Origin: JAOUGY01 sp963792365
GTDB taxonomy: Bacteria; Actinomycetota; Acidimicrobiia; Spongiisociales; ZC4RG35
Length of the DNA stretch: 64,000 bases
Assembly: GCA_963792365.1 (NCBI GenBank)
Contig: CAWBVW010000002.1
Location: 1 to 64,000, forward strand
Direction: 5' to 3'
A model generated the notes under the pieces. The model did not search any database, was not told where the DNA came from, and was given only the letters and a program-made list of their open reading frames with translations. Made by a program: the position numbers and the translations under genes. Below are positions 17,532-24,734 of the stretch, one piece after another (positions within the stretch are counted from its first letter, which is position 1; every line of letters starts with the position of its first letter).

Positions 17532-17736
17532 CGCCGGCCGCGGTACTGAGTATTGAGTACGGAGGCCGGGCGAGCGGATAGCTCGTCGGGCCTTCTGCTA
17601 TTGCGTGGGCGCGCGGCCGACCACCGCTGGACGGCACCGCCGTGCGTCGGGAGATCCCGGTACGTGGTACGAGGTGCGGCGTTTGGTCTCAGTACCGACT
17701 ACCCAGTACTCAGTACCAGGCGAGCGAAGCTCGCCC
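17532..17736. repeat. Convergent intergenic region with GTACTGAGTAC repeats
   Basis: No gene is seen. The stretch holds GTACTGAGTATTGAGTAC (17543-17560), a second cluster with CCCAGTACTCAGTACC (about 17702-17717), and a 7-bp hairpin GGCGAGC-GAA-GCTCGCC (17719-17735). The same palindromic motifs fill 22142-22535. Both places lie between convergent genes, which suggests a termination or mRNA-end role; this is inference. Confidence 0.75.
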
Positions 17737-18612
17737 CTACACCTCGAGACCGATGAGGACTACGCCTGCTGCGACGAGCATGACTGCTCCTACCAGCCGG
17801 GCGTCGATGTGTTCCTCTTCTCTCATGAACAGCCAGCCGAGTCCAAGGGTCCAGATGCCTTGTGTTCCCTGGAGGATCCCGACCACCCAGGCGGGCAGGA
17901 ACGAGAAGGCGGTGAACTGCGCCAGCAGTGCCAGGGTGGTGGCGACACCGGCGGCGACGTACCAGAGCGGCGGGTGTCCGAGGTTGCGCTTGACCAGTTC
18001 CCCTGTGGAGGTGCGGCGTCCCTCGCTGTAGGTGATGAACAGCATCGCCGCCGCCGATCCGATGAACGCTCCGATCACCGATCCCGGGAACAGCCCGAGC
18101 GCCCATTTGCGGATCACGAACGCCGACCCGAAGAAGACCGGAGCGGCGATCGCCCACAGATAGCCGACGAGTGGTGGTTTCTCCGTGCCGGGTCTCACCG
18201 CCGAGCGGGCTCGGACGAGCCACACCAGGCCGACCACTACCAAGGCTCCGCCGAACAGCTCGCGGGTCGACAGGCGTTCGGATAGCACGAACCATCCCGC
18301 GATCGCCGCCACCACCGGGTTCCCGGCGAGGAAGGCGTTCGAGCGGCTGGGTCCGATCGCACGGATCCCCTTGAGCAGCGACGAACGACCACCCACCGTT
18401 CCGACGATGCCGCCGGCCATCAGGCCGACCACCCCAGCGGTGTCCCACTGCGGCCAGTCGGCGAAGGCTGCGATGACGCCGAGCAGGACCGTATTGACGA
18501 GAACACTCAGGAACAGCCCGTTGTCACCCGGGTGTGATCGCTGACCGAACTTGAAGCAGATGGCAGCGGCAGCGAAGCAGAAGGCACCGGATAGGCCGAG
18601 GAAGATGCCCAA
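17737..18612 (-). CDS. EamA/DMT family transporter
   Basis: A 291-residue membrane protein with ten predicted helices in two EamA repeats (about 1-130 and 145-290); FLAGNPVVAAIAGWFVLSER is a typical helix of the family. DMT carriers export amino acids, metabolites or drugs. The likely start is a TTG at 18612, because the first helix begins at once and no ATG is available; it lacks an obvious ribosome site and lies 11 bp after the hydrolase stop, so translational coupling is likely. It is probably co-transcribed with hydrolase paralog C. Confidence 0.83.
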   Translation of the reverse strand: MGIFLGLSGAFCFAAAAICFKFGQRSHPGDNGLFLSVLVNTVLLGVIAAFADWPQWDTAGVVGLMAGGIVGTVGGRSSLLKGIRAIGPSRSNAFLAGNPVVAAIAGWFVLSERLSTRELFGGALVVVGLVWLVRARSAVRPGTEKPPLVGYLWAIAAPVFFGSAFVIRKWALGLFPGSVIGAFIGSAAAMLFITYSEGRRTSTGELVKRNLGHPPLWYVAAGVATTLALLAQFTAFSFLPAWVVGILQGTQGIWTLGLGWLFMREEEHIDARLVGAVMLVAAGVVLIGLEV

Positions 18613-18623
18613 GCGTCAGGCAG

Positions 18624-19769
18624 TCATCGGGAGGCGTTGAGATTGTCGGCGAGCCAGGCGAAGGAGGCCGGAGCCCACTCCCGGAAGTGCTTGAAGGCGC
18701 AGTGCCCGTCATCGGGATACACCCTCGCCTGGCGGCCAGTGGCCGGCCCGTTCTCGAGCATGAAGTAGATGTTGCCGATCGGTGCCAGGTGATCGTGCTT
18801 GCCGTTGATCATGAGCACGGGTTGGGTGATCCGATCCACCAGGCCTTGCGACGACAGCGCCCAACGCTCGAAGGCGGCCCGTTCTTTCTCGGCCGACGTG
18901 GGAGCGAACGAAGGCGGTCCGTCTGGTTCGCCGAAGCGCCAGGTCGACCGGAGGTTGCGTACCGCGACGAACTCCTCCATCTCCTCGTCGCTCATCTCGT
19001 ATCCGAACGGGTGACCGGCGCTGGCCACGACGGCTCCGACCTTCTCGGGGACCGTCCCGGCCAGCTGCATCACCGAGTAGCCCCCGCGACTGATCCCGAA
19101 AGCGCCGATCTTGGCCGCATCGACCTCCGGGCGATCGGCCAGCCAGTCGATCGCGGCGACCCATGCCGACACCGATTCCGGAGCCCACGGGAATGGGTTC
19201 TCGCCGGTACCGGGGGCGTCCATCACGAGGGCCGCCATGCCGTGCTCGAGGCAATAGTCCTGGGCCCAGCCCCGATCTTCCTTGAACACATCGGCTCCGC
19301 ACATGATGAGGACGGCTGCCACCGGATTGTTCGCACTTGCGTCGTTGGGAACTCGGTAGTGCGAACGGATCGCTTGTCCTTCGTGCTCGACTTCCACGAC
19401 TTCGAGCGGCGGGTCGAGATGCGCCGAGGCCTTACGATAGGCGCGCGCGCAGTCGTCCGAGATGGCTCTCTTCACCGGGGTTATCTCACCTGGGAAGCGC
19501 CCGATTGCGTAATAGGTCTTCGCCTGGAGGTACGACTGGCGAGCGCCGGCCTGGTCGCCGGAGGCCTCCCGTCGGTCACCCTCGTCTTCGTGCTTTCGGC
19601 CGGCCTCCTGCCACACCGGCACCCACAGATCCTCCGTGGTGCCCTCGAGCTTGGCAACGGTTGCCTCGAGCTCGGAGATGTCGTCGATCATCGCGAGCCA
19701 GCGCCGATAGAAGCCGCCGTGCTGAACGACGAAGGGGTCTTCCGAGGGGGCGAATCCGAGTTCGGGCAT
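18624..19769 (-). CDS. Alpha/beta hydrolase, 2,6-dihydroxypseudooxynicotine hydrolase-like (paralog C)
   Basis: A 381-residue member of the same group as 2235 and 9577 but more divergent. It has a helical N-terminal domain (about 1-120), MDAPGTGENP near 183, the nucleophile elbow FGISRGGYS with Ser near 227, the acid in INGKHDHLAP and the histidine in DDGHCAF. The ATG at 19769 has AGGAGAG upstream; the longer frame would cross the operator. It is divergent from the selenoprotein gene across a 100-bp region holding operator copy 4. An EamA exporter follows. Substrate unknown. Confidence 0.84.
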   Translation of the reverse strand: MPELGFAPSEDPFVVQHGGFYRRWLAMIDDISELEATVAKLEGTTEDLWVPVWQEAGRKHEDEGDRREASGDQAGARQSYLQAKTYYAIGRFPGEITPVKRAISDDCARAYRKASAHLDPPLEVVEVEHEGQAIRSHYRVPNDASANNPVAAVLIMCGADVFKEDRGWAQDYCLEHGMAALVMDAPGTGENPFPWAPESVSAWVAAIDWLADRPEVDAAKIGAFGISRGGYSVMQLAGTVPEKVGAVVASAGHPFGYEMSDEEMEEFVAVRNLRSTWRFGEPDGPPSFAPTSAEKERAAFERWALSSQGLVDRITQPVLMINGKHDHLAPIGNIYFMLENGPATGRQARVYPDDGHCAFKHFREWAPASFAWLADNLNASR

Positions 19770-19809
19770 GGGGAAAGGCTCTCCTGTTATGGGAAGCACT
19801 ACCCTACAG

Positions 19810-19819
19810 AAATCGATTG
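19810..19819. promoter_or_regulatory. LacI-type operator, copy 4 (AAATCGATTG)
   Basis: Read on the minus strand this is TGCAATCGATTTCT, matching the consensus except at the last half-site bases; the inner AATCGATT is perfect. It is placed between hydrolase paralog C (start 19769, minus) and the selenoprotein gene (start 19870, plus), so it can control both divergent units. Confidence 0.55.
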
Positions 19820-19869
19820 CAAGCGGGCCCGTCCTTTGGGCGCGAAACGATGGTGGGGAGGAGAAACCC

Positions 19870-20670
19870 ATGGGTCACGTCGAGATGGTTCCACTCGACC
19901 GCGAGGGCCTCGATGAGAAGTACGAGCAGTGGGTGGAGTTCATTGCTCGAACCCATCACGGATCGCACCCCCGAAAGAACCACACGATTCCGTTCACGCC
20001 GCTCGCAAAGCCGCTGTCGGAGTGCCGGATGGCGCTCCTTTCCACGGCTGGCGTGCATCTCGACGACCAGCCTCCGTTCAACACCGCCACCGTCGACGGC
20101 GATCACGGACACAGGATCATCCCTGACGACGTCGACCTCACCCGTCTGCGCTTTTCCCACACGCATTACGACACGTCTTCGGCCGAGCAGGACCCCAACG
20201 TGGTGCTGCCCGTAGATCGGCTCCACGAACTGGTCGAGCGAGGTCGCGTCGGCTCCTCGGCGCCGTTCCACATCGGAATGATGGGCTTCAACCCCGACCC
20301 GTCGGGTGTTGCCGACGAGCTGGCGCCCGAGGTGGCGCGCCTCCTGGTGGAAGCCGAGGTGGATGTGGCACTGCTGGTGCCTGGCTGACCCATGTGCCAC
20401 CGGTCGGTCGGACTGGTTCAGGCGGCAATCGAAGAAGCGGGCATCAGCACCGCGACGGTCGTGATGAGAACGGACATATCGCATGGTATCGGCGTCCCGC
20501 GTGGGGCCTACGTGCGGTTCCCGTTGGGCAATCCGCTCGGCGAGCCGCATCGCGTGGACCAACAGCACCTGGTGCTGGAGTGCCTCCTGGAACTTCTCGA
20601 GACGGCGACGGAGCCCGACACGATCGTGGAGCTTCCCTTTCGTTGGAGGAGGTGGGACAAGTGGCTGTGA
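19870..20670 (+). CDS. Selenoprotein of the glycine/betaine/D-proline reductase B family (GrdB/PrdB-like), Sec173
   Basis: One frame runs from an ATG at 19870 (GGGAGGAG upstream) to a TAG-free end at 20670, interrupted only by TGA at 20386-20388. Before it the protein reads DVALLVPG and after it PMCHRSVGLVQAAIEEAG, so reading TGA as selenocysteine gives GUPMCHRSVGLVQ. This is the U-x-x-C redox motif of D-proline reductase PrdB and its relatives; the N-terminal half has family blocks such as LLSTAGVHLDDQPPF and THYDTSSAEQDPN. A 7-bp SECIS-like hairpin follows at the right distance. The product is 266 residues. In clostridia these proteins reduce D-proline or glycine; in this catabolic, LacI-controlled setting the substrate is unknown. 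A gene finder would wrongly split it in two. Confidence 0.88.
20399..20417 (+). promoter_or_regulatory. Bacterial SECIS-like hairpin
   Basis: Directly after the TGA, bases 20399-20405 (ACCGGTC) pair with 20411-20417 (GACTGGT), including one G-U pair, around a five-base loop GGTCG. The loop G-U falls 22-23 nt from the U of UGA. In E. coli fdhF the corresponding GU is at 23-24, so SelB could bind here. No SelA, SelB, SelC or SelD gene is in the window. Confidence 0.7.
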
Positions 20671-20951
20671 CGGCACACGAACGGGTCGCCGAGGCGACCC
20701 GAGCCATGGAGACGGCGGTCTACGCCGCCCTCGGCGCCATCGACACGTACGCCGGCGTCGTGCGCGGAGTCATCGCCGAGCAGGAGGCATCGGACGAGCC
20801 CAATGAGATGCTGGTCAAACGGATGCGACAGTTCGCAGACCGTGCCGACAGGATGGTGGGGATCGTCGAAGACGATGTGCTCACGCACATGATGTTTTGT
20901 CTGGACCGGCTCTTCTCGGTCAAGCTGGCCGAAGACGGAGAATTCATCTGA
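20661..20951 (+). CDS. Small helical protein of unknown function, coupled to the selenoprotein
   Basis: A 96-residue protein starting at a GTG with an ideal GGAGGAGG-type site a few bases upstream; it overlaps the end of the selenoprotein gene by ten bases. The sequence is rich in Ala, Glu, Arg and Met and should be all-helical (AMETAVYAALGAIDTYAGVV, then DRADRMVGIVEDDVLTH). I recognise no domain. The overlap and shared operon suggest it is a partner or chaperone of the selenoprotein. It is followed by an MFS gene whose start also overlaps its stop. Confidence 0.7.
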   Translation: MAVTAHERVAEATRAMETAVYAALGAIDTYAGVVRGVIAEQEASDEPNEMLVKRMRQFADRADRMVGIVEDDVLTHMMFCLDRLFSVKLAEDGEFI

Positions 20952-22141
20952 CCAGATCCGAGGCTCCCGGACGCCGCGCCGATCTGTGGGCGGTGTCCGG
21001 TTCGACTGTGATCGTCATGCTCGGTCAGGGGGTGATCTCGCCCGTCTTGCCGTTGTACGCAGAGAGCTTTGGCGTGGGGCTGGCGGCGATCGGTGTTGCG
21101 CTGTCTGCGTTCGCGCTTGCCCGAGTGGTGCTCAACACGCCGCTCGGGTTGTTGGCCGACCGGCGAGGGCGACGGCCCTTGTTGGTGTTCGGGCCGGTGC
21201 TGGTGTCTGCTGGGATGCTCGGCTCGGCGCTGGCGCCTTCGCTTCTGGTGCTGAGCCTGTGGCGGTTGGTCGCAGGCGCCGGTTCGGCCATGTACATGAC
21301 CGGCGCCATGATCTACATCGCCGACATCGCAGCTCCCGACCAGCGCGCCCGCTACATCGGCACCAACCAGGCGGCGCTGGGACTCGGGGTTGCGATCGGT
21401 CCAGCCGTTGGTGGGTTCCTCGCCGACCGGTACGGGTTGCGAGCTCCGTTCTACTTGGTCGCTGTGTCGGCCCTCGTTGCGGGGTTGTACGCCGCCCTCC
21501 GACTCTCCGAGACACGTCCCAATCATCTCGCCGTCTCCGGCCGGAAGCGGACCGAGTGGCGCGGGCTCTTGCGATCAAAAGCGTTCCTGGCGGTGGCCGT
21601 CGTTGCAATGGCCACGTTCTTCACCCGAGGCGCCGCCCGCCTCACCCTCATCCCGCTCATGGGTTCGAGGGAACTCGACCTGTCCGCCGGCGACATCGGA
21701 CTCGTCCTCTCGGCCGTCGCCGTCGCCAACCTTGTCCTGGTCACGCCGGCGGGCTACCTCGCCGATCGCTGGGGGACCCGAGTCGCCGTCATTCCGAGCA
21801 TGTGGACCACCGCGCTGGCGCTGGTGTTGTTTGCCTTCGCCGACTCGTTGACGCCATTCCTGCTGGCAGCCGGGTTCCTCGCCATCTCGTCGGCGGTAAC
21901 CGGCCCCGCTCCGGCCGCGTTCGTGGCAGACGCCTCACCCGACGAGGCTCGTGGCATGGCTTTCGGCTTCTACCGCACCGCCGGTGATCTGGGGCTCCTG
22001 ATCGGTCCGCCGCTCGTAGGCCTCGTCGCCGACGCATCCGGCTTCGGAGCAGCGTTCATCGTCAACGCAGTCGTCGTGGCAGCGGCGGTGGTGGTCTTCG
22101 CCATCTGGGGCCGGGTCGAGCCCAAGCAGTCGCCGAACTGA
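20948..22141 (+). CDS. MFS transporter (probable CTG start)
   Basis: About 397 residues and twelve helices. The loop 2-3 motif is GLLADRRGRRPLL near 60-75, and a matching motif GYLADRWGTRVAV occurs in the second half, as in tetracycline-type exporters. No ATG, GTG or TTG lies between the preceding stop and helix 1 in a suitable place. A CTG at 20948 overlaps that stop (CTGA) and has GGAG eight bases upstream, so I take it as the start; a TTG at 20897 or a GTG within the first helix are alternatives. Operon position suggests it moves the substrate or product of the selenoprotein pathway. Confidence 0.8.
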   Translation: MTRSEAPGRRADLWAVSGSTVIVMLGQGVISPVLPLYAESFGVGLAAIGVALSAFALARVVLNTPLGLLADRRGRRPLLVFGPVLVSAGMLGSALAPSLLVLSLWRLVAGAGSAMYMTGAMIYIADIAAPDQRARYIGTNQAALGLGVAIGPAVGGFLADRYGLRAPFYLVAVSALVAGLYAALRLSETRPNHLAVSGRKRTEWRGLLRSKAFLAVAVVAMATFFTRGAARLTLIPLMGSRELDLSAGDIGLVLSAVAVANLVLVTPAGYLADRWGTRVAVIPSMWTTALALVLFAFADSLTPFLLAAGFLAISSAVTGPAPAAFVADASPDEARGMAFGFYRTAGDLGLLIGPPLVGLVADASGFGAAFIVNAVVVAAAVVVFAIWGRVEPKQSPN

Positions 22142-22535
22142 TACGTCGGCGTTGCCAACCCGCCTCGCACCAGAGCGAATCTGGGGTGGGTTCGCTGGAC
22201 GGCGGGATGCGGACCGCCAGTACTGAGTACGAAGTATTGAGTACTGAGACCGGACACGCCGTCCACCGCTCGTACGAGTACAACATTCGTGGCGATCACT
22301 CACGCATACACCGAGACTCCCGGCCGCTGCCGAGCAAGTACCGGTTCAGCGGCCTTGGGTAACCGGTTCGGCCTCTGGGTACTGAGGACTGCGGGCGCAC
22401 GGGAAAGCCCGACTATGAAACAAGCACTCGTCAAAGTCGCCCGGCCTCCGGTCCGAGTACTTCGTACCTAGTACTCAGTGCGGCGAGTGAAGCGAGCCCG
22501 CTGTACTCAGGACGGCGAGCGAAGCGAGCCCAACC
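22142..22535. repeat. Convergent intergenic region with GTACTGAGTAC and GGCGAGCGAAGC repeats
   Basis: No gene is supported in these 394 bp. Several versions of the 11-bp palindrome occur: AGTACTGAGTACGAAGTATT and a following AGTACTGAG (about 22220-22248), GGTACTGAGGAC near 22378, and degenerate copies near 22455-22510. Two copies of GGCGAG-GAAGCGAGCCC-like hairpins lie at the end. The composition is the same as in 17532-17736. Confidence 0.75.
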
Positions 22536-23699
22536 TCAGTTCCGCCGTGCGGCGGTGAGACGGCCCGCCAGATCCTCGTCCGGCCGGAGCACATAGACAC
22601 CGCCGTTGACACGGTCGGTGATGTAGACCAACAAGTCCTCTCCCACCCAGACGTCGTTGATCTGTGAGACCGGCTGGTTCGGGGGGCACTCGGGGATCCA
22701 GTGGGCGATCTCGGCCGGATGGGCGACATCGGAGATGTCGTAGACGCGGAGTCCGCCGTTGAAGTACGTCACGAAGATGATGTCTTCGCTCTGGTAGCTG
22801 TTCGGCCGGTTCTCGTGGAGGTTGTGTGCACCGAAGCGCAACCCACGCTCACAGAAGTCGCCTTCTGGCACGGGGCAGATCGAGATCACGTGAGGATTGG
22901 TCTCATCGGCGATGTCGACGATGCGAACCATGTGCGGGTCGCCGACGCAATCGTCCTCAACGGCCTCGTCGGTGACGACCGCAATGTTCTTGGACGGCAT
23001 CGGGAGTGCGGTGTGCGTGTTGCCGCCCACCTCCCAGTTGAGGTGCGAGATGGTGCGGATGTTCGAGTGGTCGGAGATGTCGAGGATGCACATCCCGGAG
23101 TCCCAGAACCCGAGGTAGGCACGGTCGCCGTGGACCATCGCGTGGTGCACGGAGCGGTCTTCTTCCTCGGGCCAGTCGGGGGTCTCTCCCGGTCCCATAC
23201 CCGGCCACCACCAGCGACCAGACTCGACCGGGTTCGCAGGGTCGGACACGTCGACGATCGCCCAGATCCGCCCCGAGTAGCCATCAGGCCGCACCGAGAC
23301 ATAGGCGTACTGTCCACCTTCGTAGACGATGCGGTGGACGCCGTTGCCGCCTGTGTGCCAGAACCCGACTTCCACGGGGTGGAAGGGGTCCGACAGGTCG
23401 AAGACCGCCATACCGACTCGATCGGGGGAGCCGCCTCGGAAGGCCTCGAAGTTGGTGAGCAGGAGACCGTCGGCCACCTGCACCTTGTGGTTGTGTCCGC
23501 CCACCGGTGCCTTCCACTGGTAAACCAGCTTCAGATTGGTCGGATCCGACGCGTCGAGGACGCTTGTGCCCATCCCGCTCGGGCCGAAGTGGCCCACATA
23601 CAGCGCATCTCCGGACCGCATGACCTGCATTCCGTCCCCGTACCCACCGAGATCGTGATGCCCGATCTCCACGAGACCCTTGATGTCTTCGACTTGCAT
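22536..23699 (-). CDS. LVIVD repeat beta-propeller protein
   Basis: A 387-residue protein built of repeats in which a strand of the type LxVxDISDPxxPxxVG recurs: VLDASDPTNLKLV, VFDLSDPFHPVEVG, IVDVSDPANPVESG, ILDISDHSNIRTI, IVDIADETNPHVI and VYDISDVAHPAEIA. This is the LVIVD propeller motif. No signal peptide is seen from the chosen ATG at 23699, although most relatives are exported. The longer frame upstream looks non-coding. The operator CAATCGGTTG ends one base before the start codon, so transcription is probably leaderless and repressor-controlled. Function within the regulon unknown; a ligand-binding or enzyme role is possible. Confidence 0.8.
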   Translation of the reverse strand: MQVEDIKGLVEIGHHDLGGYGDGMQVMRSGDALYVGHFGPSGMGTSVLDASDPTNLKLVYQWKAPVGGHNHKVQVADGLLLTNFEAFRGGSPDRVGMAVFDLSDPFHPVEVGFWHTGGNGVHRIVYEGGQYAYVSVRPDGYSGRIWAIVDVSDPANPVESGRWWWPGMGPGETPDWPEEEDRSVHHAMVHGDRAYLGFWDSGMCILDISDHSNIRTISHLNWEVGGNTHTALPMPSKNIAVVTDEAVEDDCVGDPHMVRIVDIADETNPHVISICPVPEGDFCERGLRFGAHNLHENRPNSYQSEDIIFVTYFNGGLRVYDISDVAHPAEIAHWIPECPPNQPVSQINDVWVGEDLLVYITDRVNGGVYVLRPDEDLAGRLTAARRN

Positions 23700-23700
23700 G

Positions 23701-23710
23701 CAATCGGTTG
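23701..23710. promoter_or_regulatory. LacI-type operator, copy 5 (CAATCGGTTG)
   Basis: Within TGCAATCGGTTGTAGCAG, one transition from the perfect palindrome and identical to copy 6 at 30030. It sits one base upstream of the LVIVD gene's ATG, so it must overlap the transcription start. Confidence 0.6.
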
Positions 23711-23875
23711 TAGCAGAACCAGCGTAGGCATGGCGAATGGGCTCCCATGCGGGTCTCGAGAGAGTGGCCGACGGCTCACCGCCCACGGCCGACGCCCCGG
23801 CTTCCGGTTGGAAGACGCGATCGCCGACGTATGGGTGGGAGCCTTGTGCTGTCGCATCTTGCTGAGACACGGCGA

Positions 23876-24095
23876 TTTCACACCCATAGGGACAGGCGAG
23901 GGAAGGCACCCGTGTCGCACCGTCGCGCCACAGGACACACGAGGGGGGACACAATCGCTGGGCACACGTCACCGTTGACCAGTAGAGCCCCAATCAAAGT
24001 CGCGCCCCCTCGTGTGGTGTCGGGTCGAGTTTGCGCAGCAAACTCGCTTGGGTCGCCGCAGGCGACCGGCGGGCTTCGCCGAAGGCGAAGCAGGG
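23876..24095. repeat. Hairpin repeat, copy 2 (modules in reversed order)
   Basis: The gene-free stretch 23711-24128 contains module B at 23876-23931 (with GAGGGAAGGCACCCGTGTCG, as at 8747) and module A at about 24020-24095. Module A has three hairpins with 3-base loops: CGAGTTTGC/GCAAACTCG (24026-24046), GGTCGCC/GGCGACC (24051-24067) and GCTTCGCC/GGCGAAGC (24073-24091). About 90 bp separate B from A. Confidence 0.8.
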
Positions 24096-24128
24096 GGGAT
24101 TGGAGGGTTGCTTGTTGCTTCTTGCGTG

Positions 24129-24719
24129 TCAGTCGCTGACCGAGCTCGGCCCCGCCACGAGCTGTCCGGTGCCCGCGTCGGCGACGGCCTTTGCCAGTTC
24201 GCCTTGGGTGCTGTCGAGGGTCTTGAGCCAGCGTTGGCCGCCGAAGGTGAAGCCGATCCAGTAGCCGAGCTCGACGACCTCTTCGACGGTGTACTCGGCG
24301 AGGAGCTCCTCCCACATGGCTTCGTCGGCCGATGGTGGGTCCCACATGATGGCGTCGGCATACCGGAAGGCGAGTTTCTCACGGTCCGAGTACTCGTCGG
24401 AGGTCTGATAAGACAGCAGCTTGTCGAGCTGTTCCTCATCGCCCCTGATTTCGCGGGCGACGCCCTGGTTCCCGCAGTAGGTGCAGTCGCCGGAGAGGGC
24501 GATGTACGCCCTGATTAGTTCCTTGAACTCGAACGGGAGCACACCTTCGTGATAGATCCATTGGCGGCTCATCGTGAACGAGCGCATCACGCCGGGGACG
24601 TGAGACCGTATCGACTGGAACTCCGGGCCAGGCTTGCCCTCGGCCATCGCCTCCGCGAGCCACTCGGCGCACTCGGGGTCATCGATCTCGGTGGGGAGCC
24701 GGTAGGGAACGCGGGCCAT
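24129..24719 (-). CDS. Carboxymuconolactone decarboxylase/AhpD family protein
   Basis: A 196-residue helical protein with the redox motif DCTYCGNQG (C-x-x-C near residue 80) and the later GFTFGGQRWLKTL shared with the protein at 30055. The family covers the AhpD peroxidase/reductase and gamma-carboxymuconolactone decarboxylase; the CxxC points to the AhpD type. The ATG has AGGAGG nine bases upstream. It follows the CocE-type hydrolase by 15 bp, forming a two-gene operon. A role in peroxide or hydroperoxide handling during catabolism is inference. Confidence 0.84.
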   Translation of the reverse strand: MARVPYRLPTEIDDPECAEWLAEAMAEGKPGPEFQSIRSHVPGVMRSFTMSRQWIYHEGVLPFEFKELIRAYIALSGDCTYCGNQGVAREIRGDEEQLDKLLSYQTSDEYSDREKLAFRYADAIMWDPPSADEAMWEELLAEYTVEEVVELGYWIGFTFGGQRWLKTLDSTQGELAKAVADAGTGQLVAGPSSVSD

Positions 24720-24734
24720 GGTTGTCCTCCTGGG

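Noticed and set aside
17521..17540. GC hairpin around the stop codon as a classical terminator
   Set aside because: The 8-bp stem is real but has no T tract and the stop codon lies in the loop; it is noted in the gene entry but not called as a separate terminator.
19768..20388. Two separate genes ending at 20388 and starting at 20392
   Set aside because: Both pieces are in the same frame and match consecutive parts of one family, with the TGA exactly at the conserved Sec/Cys position and a SECIS-like hairpin after it.
22200..22520. CRISPR-like array
   Set aside because: The repeated units are short 11-bp palindromes with irregular spacing and no constant-length spacers, and no cas gene is present.
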